From Halichondria panicea (taxonomy: Eukaryota; Porifera; Demospongiae; Suberitida; Halichondriidae), in NCBI RefSeq assembly GCF_963675165.1, contig NC_087383.1:7166639-7230638 (forward strand): a stretch of 64,000 nucleotides of DNA, given 5' to 3'. Shown in pieces: positions 24,877 through 36,798 of this stretch (positions are counted from its first letter, which is position 1; every line of letters starts with the position of its first letter). Under the pieces are notes generated by a model. It was given only the letters and a program-made list of their open reading frames with translations, had not been told where the DNA came from and did no database searches. The position numbers were made by a program, and so were the translations under genes.

Positions 24877-25140
24877 TAATAATTATAATGTCAATAATAA
24901 GACAGTTAATAAAAGAACTACAAAAATATACTGCATAATAAATCATTATAGAAACATCGATTGAAAAAAAAATGTTCTTGGTAAAACTCGAAACGTGTTA
25001 TAATTATTACACAATTAATACATGAAGCTACTTACAAACTAAATTGTGAGTAATAAGGTGAGTAATAATACTATTGAGCAAGCTAGTGTTAACATTCCTG
25101 TACACCAATGTCATCTCCACACATGACAGACAGTGACACA

Positions 25141-25142
25141 TC
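25141..25142 (-). other. Predicted terminal-exon start completing the gene A stop codon
   Basis: The minus strand reads TTATTGTACAG followed by GATGTGTC. Joining this acceptor to the death exon, which ends on the first base of a codon (T), gives TGA. The predicted protein end (QHLTQ) is close in length to the gene B end (VDRVPQ). Only splice-site and frame logic support this; reading through the donor instead adds about 17 residues before a stop near 25251. Confidence 0.4.
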
Positions 25143-25300
25143 CTGTACAATAAGAATAGAGACAATCATCGTTTGATAACAACACCAGTACAATCTAGAA
25201 TAATGGCATATACCCAACACAAGATAATAATGCATGTTTGTGGTAAGCATTTACATCACTAAAACTATAATAATAATTATAGTATTGATTCTATACTCAC

Positions 25301-25642
25301 ATTGAGTCAAGTGCTGACAGATATCATCAGCTATCTTGTCTTTTCTCAGTCTCAGTAACAACTCCAGTACAGCTTTGTAAGTTGCTGCGTAAGGATTGTG
25401 TCTTTTCCAGATAATCAAGCATTCAGTCATGGCTACTTGAGTTCCATTTTTATGGTACAACTCATTCACATCGGCCTGTTCTGCAGGAGTTAGTCCCATT
25501 GCATTCGCATAGATTTTCGACCCGTCGAAATATTCAGCCACGTAGAGAATATCTGAGTCCCCTATTTCACTATTGAGCTGCTTGTCAGTCAGACTGTATC
25601 TGCTCACTAGATCTTGGAGAGTGGATCGATTAGCAGCTGGTC
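25301..25642 (-). CDS. Gene A death-domain exon
   Basis: A 342-nt exon, phase 1 at both ends, encoding a six-helix death-fold-like segment: LTDKQLNSEI, then AMGLTPAEQADV, an IIWKRHNPYAAT stretch with the conserved W, and a LELLLRLRKDKIADDIC tail. The spacing of LxxxQL, GLT..E.., W and the final LxxL..I helix is that of death domains, which mediate homotypic assembly of signalling complexes. The donor GTGAGT follows CAA T; if joined to the acceptor at 25142 the next two bases are GA, so a TGA stop would form across the splice junction (inference). It is homologous to the gene B death exon but only roughly 30 percent alike. Confidence 0.8.
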
Positions 25643-26001
25643 CTACAATAATGCAGGTGCAATAAAACTAATTTAGTTCCACGAACAAATTTATTTTACT
25701 TCCTCTCTCTGGGAATTCAATATTTGCGATTTTTACCAGTTTACTTCAACTTAAATTATAATGCCATAAGCATGCATATAATTATGCATGTATGTAGAAA
25801 GTACTTGGGGCGCAGCTTCAGTCCTACATACTGCATGGGCTTAATACATTACTATACAAACCATAAATCTACACACACCAGGCAAAAGTATATAGGATGG
25901 TGGGGGTTGATATAAAAAAATATGGGCGGTTCAATGGCTACGGTATAATATACGTACATCTACACACACACCTATATAATTATGGTATTATATGGCAGTA
26001 C

Positions 26002-26083
26002 CTGTGCTTGGACAGTTTGGTGTTCGTCTGGGGGCTGGTAGTAGATCATCACTAGTCTCCTTAGCAGCAACACCAGCCAGTTC
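26002..26083 (-). CDS. Gene A linker exon between COR and death domain
   Basis: An 82-nt exon translating as a polar linker beginning ELAGVAAKETSDD and ending near NCPSTG. The AG acceptor (CTATATACAG) and GTACTG donor are both present on the minus strand. It continues the phase-0 end of the large exon and leaves phase 1, which fits the next exon. The gene B counterpart at 39626-39707 has the same length and is clearly homologous (ELTGVAAKETSDD). Probably a flexible tether with no enzymatic role. Confidence 0.8.
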
Positions 26084-26231
26084 CTGTATATAGATACCAA
26101 ATCCAGTAACAGTATATAGGATCATTATATCAACACTAATTAGATGTGTAATAAATACCTCAGCATAAATAGTTTAATTAATTGTGATGTACACATCAAC
26201 GCAACCTAGCAAGCATTTCATTTCAACTCAC

Positions 26232-28438
26232 GAGAGGGTTTCGTCCAGAAAACACACTAAGTGGATCAAGAATTCTTCTCAGTGCTCCACCACTGGAATC
26301 TCCAGTGCTTTTCCAGATTTTTAGAACATCATCGAGATTATTGCACTCCTGAAATGCAGCGCTGGCATTCTCAGTAATAGCTGTGCGTACGATATCAGCC
26401 AGTAGAGGATTCTTGTTCCAACAAGTTGCAAGGGCCGAGATGAATCGATCAGACAGTTCCTTGTGTGCTGGATTGAACAGAAGCTGTAGAATATTCTCAC
26501 CGAGATCAGCGTAAACCTCAGCATAAAGAAAGTCAGCCACAGACAAACTTAAGATCCCACTAGTTGAAACAACGTAGCGATATTGTTTAACAACACTTTC
26601 TGCCACTAGATTGATGTTGAATGTGGGAGCTTCAGAGATGTTGAGAGGATATGTCATACTGGCAGGCGATAGGAATAACTCGTTAACCTCAGTCGAACGA
26701 CAAAACTGCTTTCTAGCCTCAACCACTTTACCGACCACAGTTGAACGAAGATCGAAGAAATCCAAGGAAAGCTCTTGTGCCTGCATTAGAACAATAGCGT
26801 GCTTCTTGTTGGAGATTTCCACCACCATTTTGACACCGTGAGATGTGCTCCAGCAAACACCAGTCTTCCAGAATGCACAACGGTGTTGAAGAGCAGGAAT
26901 GCTGGTATCTGTATTAAGAGCAAGGCGGAGGGAGAGAGCTAGTCGAAGGAGGAGAACGTAGAGCATTCGAGCATCCAGGAACTGATCACTGTGAACTGCT
27001 GACAGGACCCAACCAAATTGGTACTTCGCTGAGCCTTCCCATACATCAGGAGGAGCTGCTAAGGTGATCAGAGCGGGGCAGAACATGTACACTTCCTCAG
27101 CACTAACACTAGACTCGTCCAGATGATGGTTGATAAGACAGAGGATTTCTTTATCGTCAATAACAACGGCTAGCTCGAGATGAGATAAGAATCCAATCAG
27201 CAGTTGAATATCGATATCTGGGAAGTAAGCAGCAAGCTTAGATTTTGGTACGATACCAGTGCTGGAGAACAACTTGCAGTGTTGTTTGAAATCTTCTGGA
27301 GCAAATATGGTTCCATTGATTCGAGAGAGTAGTGTTGAACTGTCAATGATGACAAAGCTCTTCTCAGGTGAAGCTGTGTCGTGCAAGAAGAGAACGTGAC
27401 CTTTGTCACTCAGCTGAGAGCAGATCTCAACAAGGCGGGGAATCGTTGAGGGGATGAATGGAATATGATCTTTGTGCTTCTTAGAAGGCTGGAGGCGATC
27501 CACCGCGAGTTCCTGCTGTATGTCTTCCAATGAAACTGCAATCTTTCCAGAAAATTTTTCAAGCAAATAGATGAGAAACATGTGGCAGTTCAAACTGACA
27601 GACAGCTTGGATCTAATAGAGTCACATGTAAAGCCAACTGAACGCCTCAAAACTTTCATACCACTTGAATTAGAAAATCGACAATCGATCGGAATGATTT
27701 CCACGAGCTCAAACATGGGAAATTTCTGCACAGCTTTCAATATGGTCTCCTTCCTTTCCAGGATTGCGGAGTCGTCCTTTACAAGATCAGCATGGCTAGA
27801 CACCACAATGAGTGGTGCTTTGCCCTCCATATTGGCACACTGGTTGGCAATGATGCCCAACCAATACGAGACAGAGTGGGTGGTAGTGATGTTTTCATTT
27901 AGGAGACTGATAACCAAAATGAAAATGGGCCGACATGCATCAACTGCTGACTTGATAATTGCAGCGTGACTGCTGTAGTAGACCTCTTGACCAGCAAAGT
28001 CATAGACCAACACATCTCCAAAGACACGGCTCTTGAATAATCGAGGGATGATTCCGGCTGTTTTCTTGCTAACTCCATCGACTTCTTTAGGAGAGACGAA
28101 TATGTTGACTAGATATGTGAATGTAGTTGGCTCGTGTTCCATTGCTTCAATGAGAGTGCTCTTTCCTTCTCCACCGTGACCGATAACAAGCATCTTCACT
28201 GGGTTTTTCAGGGGATCCTTTGAAAACACGTTACCAAGAGCTTCGCGATAATTGGTATAGACATCTTCGGCAGTAGCTCCATGTTGCAACAAGAGTAGAA
28301 TGATTTCCTTGTTATCTGCAAGAAAGAGTGGTGTGTGTCCATCGACATCTTTGATATTGGGATCAGAGCCAACAACGTCATTCAAAAGATATTCCACGAT
28401 TTTGGTAACCCCATACTGGCAGGCAAGTAGAAGAACAT
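26232..28438 (-). CDS. Gene A large exon: ankyrin repeat + Roc GTPase + COR domain (ROCO family)
   Basis: A single 2207-nt open exon. The first codons read as the end of an ankyrin stretch (LLLACQYG, then GHTPLFLA). A Roc GTPase follows: P-loop GHGGEGKST near 28155-28181, switch motif DFAGQE near 27984-28001, and SHAD in the G4 position (ROCO proteins such as LRRK2 also have a T/SHxD form here rather than NKxD). The remaining roughly 450 residues fit a COR domain and a C-terminal extension. Borders are sound: an AG acceptor precedes GATGTT-like codons at 28438, and CTC/GTGAGT gives a phase-0 donor at 26232. Family knowledge: Roc-COR tandems are GTPases that dimerise through COR, and with ankyrin and death domains they resemble DAPK1-type proteins. 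It is the intact twin of the gene B exon. The start codon is not in this exon; upstream ankyrin exons lie at 32634-33334. Confidence 0.9.
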
Positions 28439-29139
28439 CTGTAATGGATATGCATCAATAATCATTGAGCACCTAGCTGAAAGTACATGTATATGTAGTG
28501 CTCTATAATAATATTAACCTGATTCGTTCTTACAAGTTTTGGTTATTCGAAGATATCTCATAATTATACATTCACGTGTTGTGTAATGCATAATTATAGT
28601 GTAGGTAATTATAATTGTATTGTGATTTACTTATTATTGTCTTGCGTCATCTCTACGACGTACATCAAAGAAATTGCGAGTACTACAACAGAACTCACTG
28701 AGCCGTGACCACAAGGGCAATAACGAATGCGTAAAACCAAGCGTCATGCTACAATACGCCTACGCCCATGTTTTAAGATTTAATTACAGTAACTTTAACC
28801 ATAGAAACCACACATTGACGAGTTATAAATAAATGTCATCAAATACAATAATTATACATGTATAGAATAACAATAGAGATAATTATAATAATTGTTTATT
28901 TTTCGATACTGTATAATTATTGCATGGCTGAAACACATTCACATGAATTGAATAAAGCAGATCCAAGGTTCTAAATCAGTTTTGTTGAAGCTGTTGCTTC
29001 TGTGAGCTGTTTATAGGAAGAAGCTCTGTCTCACAGTATAACTAAACTTCGTAGCCAGTCAGAGAGCCAGAACACACAAGCCATGGAGAGAACCAGAACA
29101 CAACAATCATGCAGAGAGCCACAAACAGGGCCAGAGGGA

Positions 29140-30305
29140 GCAGACCTTTTAATATGACAGTCAGGCTTTAGAAATACAGACACCTTTTCTTAAAAAATCC
29201 ATATCTTATGAAATCACTTGTAACTAGTCACCCAGACCCCAGCTATCTTGACACTATCATAATTACCTTAGCTAGCAACTGACCACCCCCACTAACTAGT
29301 AATTTTTCACAATTATGTACATAAACAATATTGTATGAAGGCACAAAGAGACTAAAGACACTTAATAAGTGTTCTCAATGTTCTCACGATGACACGGTTC
29401 AATCAGGATCTGCAGAAACTTCTCTGCGAGGTTGTATCGGCAGACACCCTTTTCAGTGAAGATTATAATGGGTCAATAATAGCTAGAAGATCGACCAGAG
29501 ATTCCAACGTTCGGTCACAAAATTATTGACCGGGCAGAATTATCACGTGGCTTGTGTTCAATAAGATAAAAAAATAGGAAATGTCATGAAAAAAACAGAT
29601 ATCATTGAAATAGCCAAATTTGTGATAAAACCAGTGCATGCATGTATCATGCTAAGCCTCGATTCCAGGCCGCACTTCACATCAGGGAAGTGGCCGGTGA
29701 AGGAGGCTAGCATATCATGCTATGATAGCTAGCTCTAGCAAGCAAGCAAAAGACAAGCTACTGTGGCTACTTTAGAGTGAGAATTAAGGACTGCATGCAC
29801 ATTTCAAATTATTAACCGACCACTTTGTGCTATATATAGCTAGTCTCACATTATTTTGTCACTTCACGTCCATTTGTGTACTAACTGGACTAAGCTATCA
29901 AGACCACATAATTATATGATGTTCTATACAGGTGCAGGACTTGGTCTATAAGCTTTTTCCTCTGGCTCTCCATGCATGTTATAGCTTGATCTCTGAAAAG
30001 TATAGATTCCTATATATATTATAGCTATAATTATGATCCACATAATTAAGATGTTCTATATTATAGTTACTTACAAGGTCCAGGAGACTTGATCTATAAT
30101 TATATATGCTCAGGAGCTTCTTCCTCTGGCTCTTCATACATGCTCTTTATTTATAGCTTGATCTCTGAAAAGTAGATTCCTATGATCCCAATCACTGTCC
30201 TCTCACTCAATAATTATAAGCATCATTGTTTAGCTGCCCTATAGAACCTCCCTGAGGTTGTACTACGAAGATATTGGAGCCATTATCAAACGGTCACTAA
30301 TCTTA
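29140..30305. repeat. Decayed TTAA-element (R2) sequence in the gene A intron
   Basis: Resembles the R2 interior (GACCACCCCCACTAACTAG, AGTGTTCTCAATGTTCTCAC, TCTCTGCGAGGTTGTATC). The terminal CCCTTTCCC is not evident. About 650 nt of it (from about 29512 to 30163) is deleted in copy B (42765-43260), so the two copies differ by one clean deletion. Confidence 0.55.
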
Positions 30306-31019
30306 GCCTCGTTCCCAGGCCTTTTTTTCTTGCTGTTGTTCATCCATAAATAAAAAAGAATAGCAAAATAAGGCAGCATGGAAATTAGGGTACAGTTAAG
30401 AAAAAGTAAGGGCCTGGTTTAGGAAATGGCGTGATCCACAAGGATATTTATGAACGTGGGAGATATGTAGCCCACAATCGGGACGTAAGGTATTCTCCCA
30501 CGCATTCACACTTAATAATAATTATAAGACTTGACAATGTATACTGAGACACTGCCAACAAGCTACTGCATGCAAAGTCATGGAACCAGCGTGGCCAGCT
30601 CTGGTGATGATGACTAAGCTATTAGTTTAGATCTAGGACACAAGAAAAATATATTAGATATTCTATGGATAGAATCTAAATACACAATCTAGACTGGTAG
30701 AACATCTCTAGCACTGCATACCCACACTCATTTTCACCCTTCTACCGTCCTTCTACCCTCACACGACTTCCTGATATAATTATACATGCTCTCCTTTTTG
30801 CTAACTCTATACCTCTATATTCCTCCATTCCTTCCGTATTTTATTGAACAATTATAGCTAGTATAGAATGTATTGTGAGCATCAAACATAATTATATGTA
30901 AATTTTGCGAGGGTTGATCAATTCGCAATAATAAAATCGCAAAATCTACTAGTAAATACACACGATCCTTACCAGAACGCAATAGTTACATCGCAAAGGG
31001 TAAACTTTTCTGCTGCTTG

Positions 31020-31320
31020 GGCTCATTATGCCTCGGTGCGCATGCGCAAGCGAGGTATATGGTAGTGTGTTTGTGTGTGTGTGTGTCTAGATCTGTGTGT
31101 GTGTGTGTCTGTGTAGACTGCTACAGCTGCTCAAGGATGAATCAAGTGCAAGTAAGAGTATTATGTTTACTTGGATTTTAATTTGTAGATTTGCAAAATA
31201 ATGCTTATATACTTGGAATGCCATTACAGCCTTTTCAGAAGAGTGCGTAGCGAAATTTGTCCATGGAGTGTTGCTACTCTACTTAGTATAGTTAGCTCTG
31301 CACTAGAACGCTAGCTATTG
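31020..31320 (+). repeat. R1-related fragment with GT run, gene A intron
   Basis: Reverse of the R1 right end (CTGCTCAAGGAT, TCCATGGAGTGTTGCTACT), preceded by two GT-rich runs and a CCTCGGTGCGCATGCGCAAGCGAGG hairpin. The twin is at 43980-44280. Confidence 0.6.
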
Positions 31321-31984
31321 GTAACTGCAACACTGAGAAGAGAGCTGCAAGGCTCTACTGATGCAGCTATTAACCTTGGCTTGAACTTTTGGCATCGATC
31401 GATTTTAATAACAAACAAGGTCGATCATTACCCACTCTTTGAGTTTGCATGCAGCATGCAAATTAAAAAATGTTCATCATGTGTACCGCATACTATACGT
31501 GTATAAGCTTTATGTTATGTAGCTTTGGCATCTCCACCGAGGCATGCATGCATGAGCACCTGCATGCGGTGCTTTCATTCAAATTGATGACACCTATATA
31601 TTATTCAAATTATCCAACATTCACAGCAACGAAATAAAACACCTACAAATTATATAGCACCATTAAGCTATTATTTTTTAATTTCAGCAGCTAATAATAA
31701 ATTTTTATTAGCACACCACATTTTTTCAAATGTGATTGGAATAACAATTAGATTTACTGATACGTAAAATGTGGGATATATTTTCACAGTGGTTTATTAT
31801 TCACATTGTAAACAAGACTGCCTATTATTCAAAAAATTATTCCGGAATATTTGGTACAGGCCTATAGTCCCAGTCCTGCACCTGAGTATGAGGCGCTTTA
31901 TAGGGGCGAGTGAAGCGAGTCTTTATAATATAGTCATCTGTCTGTCTGTGATGGACGTACGGCATGGATTTTATCGTGATCCTA

Positions 31985-32537
31985 CAGTAGCGGTCAATAT
32001 AAAGTACCCGTTCCGTTCACGTAGTACACCCGTAGTACGTTTCATAACGTTTCCGTTTTTACACCATCATAATTATTAAAAACGTTGAAATTTACTGTAC
32101 CGTTTATTTACCGTTACATGTTGCAAGTACGTTGTAGAAAAGTAGCAAACAAAGAGACAATCCTAGTCATCTCAAGTACTTAGCTATGCTATGGCTTATG
32201 TCTAGCTGTAATTAAGCCTATAGCTCTTGATCTATACATAATTATAACGCACCATTCACACTTCTCATTCAACTTCTCATTAAAAAGATATTAATGTCTG
32301 CAGTCTCTATAATTATATAAATATGAGTCCTATCTCTGTTCTGCAAGGTTAGAAAACGCTAATATCTATATAATTATACAGCTAACTATAACTTTACAAT
32401 AATTATATAGCTATATATAGCTGCGTGCAGAGCTGCATGCATGGGTATGACAATGGTTGAATAAAAAAAAACGCATTATACGCGTACTACGGACGTACTA
32501 CGTAAACGGAACGGGTACTTTATATTGGCTGCTACTG
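31985..32537. mobile_element. TA-flanked MITE with CAGTAGC ends, copy A
   Basis: Left end CAGTAGCGGTCAATATAAAG, right end CTTTATATTGGCTGCTACTG, each flanked by TA. The terminal repeat is about 40 nt and includes ACCCGTTCCGTT-ACGTAGTAC. 553 bp, non-coding. Inserted before the duplication, as the twin is at 46164-46720. Confidence 0.75.
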
Positions 32538-32633
32538 TAAAGTATCATTTGAGATGTACACGCAATGGGTTGGGATATAGAAAGGTCAAGTAATATATGT
32601 CATTACAGTGCATGCATGCGTATACTAACTTAC

Positions 32634-32738
32634 TATTGATATCCACATTGCACTCTGTGATGAGGTACTTGATAGTGTCCAGCTTCCCCTCTCTGACTGC
32701 CATTCCCAGTGGAGTTAGTCCATCACTGGTCACAGCTC
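32634..32738 (-). CDS. Gene A ankyrin exon 3
   Basis: A 105-nt phase-1 exon with one ankyrin repeat: TSDGLTPLGMAVREG, then LDTIKYLITECNVDIN. The acceptor CACTATAG and donor GTAAGT are present. It splices in frame to the large exon at 28438. Near-identical exons occur at 46817-46921, and diverged ones at 15558-15662 and 62390-62494. Ankyrin repeats are protein-binding modules and probably give ligand or partner specificity here. Confidence 0.85.
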
Positions 32739-33035
32739 CTATAGTGGTGAGTCAGGACAGTGTCAGGAATGCACAATACATTGTCTCAGAAACCATAACT
32801 AATGAACGTCACCAACAACTATTGCCTGAACACCTCTACATGTCCCATACTGCACCTACCCAACTATACCCACAGTAAGTGGTGTACATACTCAAGACAT
32901 ACACAATGAGTTATGGGGGCCTAACATTGCATAAGGTATAAGATATCATTGTTGAGACATACACAATTAATGGGTAGGTAGAAAGGTAAAGTGATGCATG
33001 CCATTAGCAATCAGCGTACAAAGATATTCACTCAC

Positions 33036-33122
33036 TATTGACATCCACAGTGCACTGATTGATCAGATAACGGACAATTGCAGTGTACCCAAACTTGCAA
33101 GCAATAAGAAGTCGATTGTTCT
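33036..33122 (-). CDS. Gene A ankyrin exon 2
   Basis: An 87-nt phase-1 exon: ENNRLLIACKFGYTAIV, then a YLINQC...DVN end. A typical ankyrin helix pair. Acceptor TTTTCTCCAG and donor GTGAGT are visible. Same length and reading as 47228-47314 and 8118-8204. Confidence 0.85.
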
Positions 33123-33262
33123 CTGGAGAAAACGATAAAAAGTGGTTAATATGAAGCACTATAGACCCTTGTGAGGGGTGGATTAATACTATAACAAAAG
33201 GAGCATCTGTTGCTAGTCAGTAAATGACCGCCACTCAGTGTACACCTAATAATGAATCTCAC

Positions 33263-33334
33263 CGTTAACTTTGGTGGTTACATCACCTTCATCTTTTAGT
33301 GTCAGCTCTAGGATACGAACTACTTGTGCAGAAT
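33263..33334 (-). CDS. Gene A ankyrin exon 1 (first exon found for this copy)
   Basis: A 72-nt phase-1 exon reading SAQVVRILELTLKDEG followed by DVTTKVN. Acceptor CCTCAG, donor GTGAGA. No further gene A exon is visible between here and the gene B terminal exon at 38721, so either the N-terminal exons of gene A are missing, or they are not recognisable, or the transcript starts in gene B. The twin is 47455-47526. Confidence 0.75.
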
Positions 33335-33486
33335 CTGAGGTGAGAACAACAATTGCACTGTGAATATACTACGATAATAAATATGCATGCATGATAGAAT
33401 GTTCAGCGCAAAATGGATCACATGCAGTCTACTGGATATGGTCACAAGAGCAAGGGCTTAATTGATAACCTCATAATTTTACAAAT

Positions 33487-34417
33487 CAAGCTGGCGCTGT
33501 GCTAATGCCTCTCGCCATGATTTGCTTTCGCTCAAAAGTATAGAAGAGAAAGTATAGAAGAGGAAAAGTGTATAAAATAATCTGTCTAAAACTGACTTGC
33601 AATTGTATAATTATGGTATCATTGTTGTGTTTTGTGGCTGCTTATACCAGGACCTCAAGGATCTAGGAAGCAACAAAGAAGAAGATTTTGTTTTCAATTA
33701 ATTATAAGCGGAAGTGCATAATTATTTCATAAAGTTAGCTTATCTATATAAAGTCACTGAGAAGAAAAGACTTATTACATGCATCTATTGTTGTATTATG
33801 TGGCTTTAATACCAGGACCTCAAGAAAGAAGAAAATTGGATCTGTAGTTCATGCAGTGTATAATTATAATATTTAAGAAGAAAAGACTTGTGTACATGCA
33901 TATTGTTATCTATAGTAGTGTTTTGTGGCTTACCAGGCCGTCAAGAAAAATATGATTCTGCCAGGAGGATCTGGATCTGGGGAATGAGCGCGCATGCGCA
34001 TTACATCCATAGGAATAATTAAAGGGTGTGTCCAAAGAGATAAATGGCTACTGCTAGCTAGCTGTTTTAACAGGTATTTTCTGAGTCTTGTAGCTAACAA
34101 AAAGCTAGCGCTTTAGTGCAAGGCTAACTCATATGTTGAATAGAAAGTTTGTGCGGACAGATGATGCTATGAAAGATTCTGAAGAGACTGCAACAGCCTT
34201 CAATGTGAGTCAAACTAGCCATAACTCGAGAAAGAAGCTTTAGTTTGCTAATCCACGAATCAAAATCCAAGAGAACGTGGCTAGAAGCCTATAGAAGCTG
34301 TTAGTTTTCGTCGCATTGCAACCGTTGAGCAGTTGCAGCTGGAACAGACACACAGACACACACACACACACAGAGTCAGCTTTACCGTATCCCTCGTGCG
34401 GCTACGCCTCGAGGCAT
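33487..34417. mobile_element. About 930-nt insertion specific to copy A
   Basis: Copy B reads TTTTACAAATTAACAAGCC without interruption (about 47669-47688). In copy A this stretch is split. The insert begins with the reverse of the R1 left end (TGCTAATGCCTCTCGCCATG) and contains three similar blocks with GTGTTTTGTGGCT and ACCAGGACCTCAAG (33626, 33790, 33915). It ends with an ACACACACAC run and a CCTCG/CGAGG stem. Terminal repeats were not resolved. Confidence 0.55.
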
Positions 34418-34666
34418 AATTAACAAGCCTATACTGGATGTATGATTCTACATCAGGGTCTCACATCAGGGTCTCTGAATTAAGTAGTCACTTCAATATA
34501 CCAGTCGTTATAAATTGCTAGCTTGATCAGACCTGAAGTGCGGCCATGCCTCCGTATAATTATACTGTAGTTCTGGCTGCCCCAAGCTAGGTTTTTAATG
34601 TACGTTTATTACGGCCGGATATGACGTTTTGGGTGTGATTTGAAGTATGAAAGTTTAAATAGAGAG

Positions 34667-35036
34667 CAGTGGCGTAGGCAGGGGGTGGCAAAGCGGGCAA
34701 ATGCCCCCCCTTTTTCTGGATCTCTACTACTCAGCTCAGGTTAGTGTAGCTGATTATCTTGCTGAGCACTCCCTTTCTTCCCGATCTTGCTGCAGTTAGC
34801 TAGCTAGTAGGCAAGCAAAACGATTTAGTCCCTAAACTGTGAGCTATTGTGGTCTAAATCTATAGACAGTTCTTGTTCTTTGCTAACTAGCTTTCTAAAC
34901 ATCAGGCCACACCCAACTAAATAGAGAAATCAATTATGACATCATAATTAAGAGGCGTGGCTTCCTGTCAAAATTTCGGCGCTGCGCGGCTGATAGGTTT
35001 TGCCCCCTCTTCCATAAAATCCTGGCTACGCTCCTG
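34667..35036. mobile_element. MITE with CAGTGGCG ends and 5-bp TSD, copy A
   Basis: Left end CAGTGGCGTAGGCAGG, right end CCTGGCTACGCTCCTG. The target duplication is GAGAG (34662-34666, 35037-35041). 370 bp, with a G-rich/C-rich AATGCCCCCCCTTTTTC stem near the left end. Non-coding. Confidence 0.8.
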
Positions 35037-35106
35037 GAGAGCATAACAATTCAAGACAAAGTCGCAAATTAGTCATTAGATTCGAGGTCAACCTGCACAG
35101 TCCCAA

Positions 35107-36798
35107 GGCACAGGTCAAGCCATAGTATGGCTGAAGTTACCTAAAGCTCATGCACCCTCCACCTAGTAACCTGAAACGGTCCCTTTTATATAACACTGTT
35201 AAACAGATTCAGTGGTAGGCAGAAAATGTTTTTCATGTGTCTGGAGCATTCCACAGCCACCACAAGTAGTTGAAACTAGTTGTCCTCTAAAGAAGTGATG
35301 AGGAATGCAACAAATCAGTTGTTACACAGCTCACTTGTGCACACATTGGATATATTGGCTCAGTAGTGCCTTTGCCCTCGAGGCCTGTGGCCCTTGGGCC
35401 TAAGTCACTACTGAGCCAATAATTATATCCCATGCATGTGGCACTCCTGCATGTGTCACAACTATAACGTGGAAAGAAAAGGGACTGTTTGATAGATCCT
35501 TGTAGTAAAACCTCAGTGAGGTTCTAGGAAAGCTATAGACAGTGACAATATATCAATGCTTATGGCCTTGTAGAGTGAGAGGACAGTGACTGGGATCATA
35601 GCTAGATAACGAGCTACCTCAAGCTAGAAAATATAGAGCCTGAAAGGCCTGAGGAAGAAGCTCTTGTGATGGACCAACTTCTTGGATCTGGTAAGTCTAG
35701 AGTAGCATCTGTAGTCTTGATAGCTTCAGTATAACTGTATTTAGGCTAGTTAGTACAGCAGTGGACATCATGAGCCACCATTGAACTTGTAAACCTGAGG
35801 TGAAGAAAATATTTCCCGGGAAAAGGACGTCTGCTGATACGACCTCGCAGATAACTTTCTGCAGATCTTGATTGAACTATGATTATATGTCGCCGTGAGA
35901 ACATTGAGAACACGTCTTTAGCCACTCTGTGCCTTCATACAAATAATTATTGTTTGTGTACATAATTGTGAATGTTTGTAAACAATTGCTAATTAGTGGG
36001 GTGGTCAGTTGCTAGGTAACGAAGATGGTGTCAAGATACCTCTGGGGTCTGCGCTACCTGTTACAAGTCATTTCAATGTATGGTTCATGATAATTACTAT
36101 AATTATGAATTTTTAGAAAATTGTTTTTGTTTTAATTAAAACGGGGAAAGGGTTAAAGGCTCAATACAATGATAGCCAAAATTAATGATTTAGCAATAAT
36201 TATGCAATATTATGTTATGTTACATGTGCAGTCAGGATTATACTCTGATCTTCAGCTAGCTACCCATGCACTGAGCAGCCTCATAGTAGTTTTACGTAAT
36301 TTTCGTCTTTTCTGATGAACTATAATTATAGATGCATGTATACTGTATTAATTATCATAAAACCAAAATATTGTCTTGTTGGTTACGTTAGCTGATTATC
36401 ATTGCTTGGTTATGTGCATTCGTATCGAGCTAGGGACACAGGGTGCTGAAACACCCCCTATAAGCTTGGGAACTATTAGTAATCAAGTTTGTACAATAAT
36501 AATTATTATAGCTTGATCTTGATAAGGCCTAGTATTCAATTTGTGTATTATCGTAGTAATAATTATAACAAGAGTGTACGGAAACCCATGTGGTGGTTAG
36601 AGAGGATGGACGTTCTGATGATCAAAATTCTATTACACATGTAAAGTCTATATACATGCATCTATAGGCATTGAGTGTTTGTAGGCAATTCTTAGATATC
36701 ATTATAAGCAGAAGAAAAGTCTCGAGTAACAAGCGATTTGACTAGATTTTGGTTCCGCGGTGGGCGGTATGAAATCATAACCGCGGCTATTCGGTTAA
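35107..36798 (-). repeat. Segment inverted relative to copy B
   Basis: Reverse complement of 48364-53573 without its later insertions. Left breakpoint GTCCCAA/GGCACAGG; right breakpoint CGGTTAA/TGCGCAG. Inside are TTAA-element sequence (35107-36152, its GGGGAAAGGG end at TTAA 36153-36156), a hairpin with GGCTCAGTAGTG arms (35345-35415), and an R3 piece. Confidence 0.7.

Larger units (their letters stand above)
25001..36798. repeat. Segmental duplication, copy A
   Basis: From about 26232 to 35106 this copy aligns with about 39826-48363 on the same strand; the distal part 35107-36798 aligns in inverted orientation with 48364-53573. Differences: copy A keeps about 650 nt (about 29512-30163) that copy B lacks, has about 930 nt extra at 33487-34417, and lacks the 1.22-kb TTAA element of copy B. 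3' of 26232 the similarity falls sharply. Confidence 0.85.

Noticed and set aside
27571-27969. 132-residue ORF on the plus strand, repeated at 41169-41567
   Set aside because: It is antisense to the Roc coding exon; it is conserved in both copies only because the real exon is.
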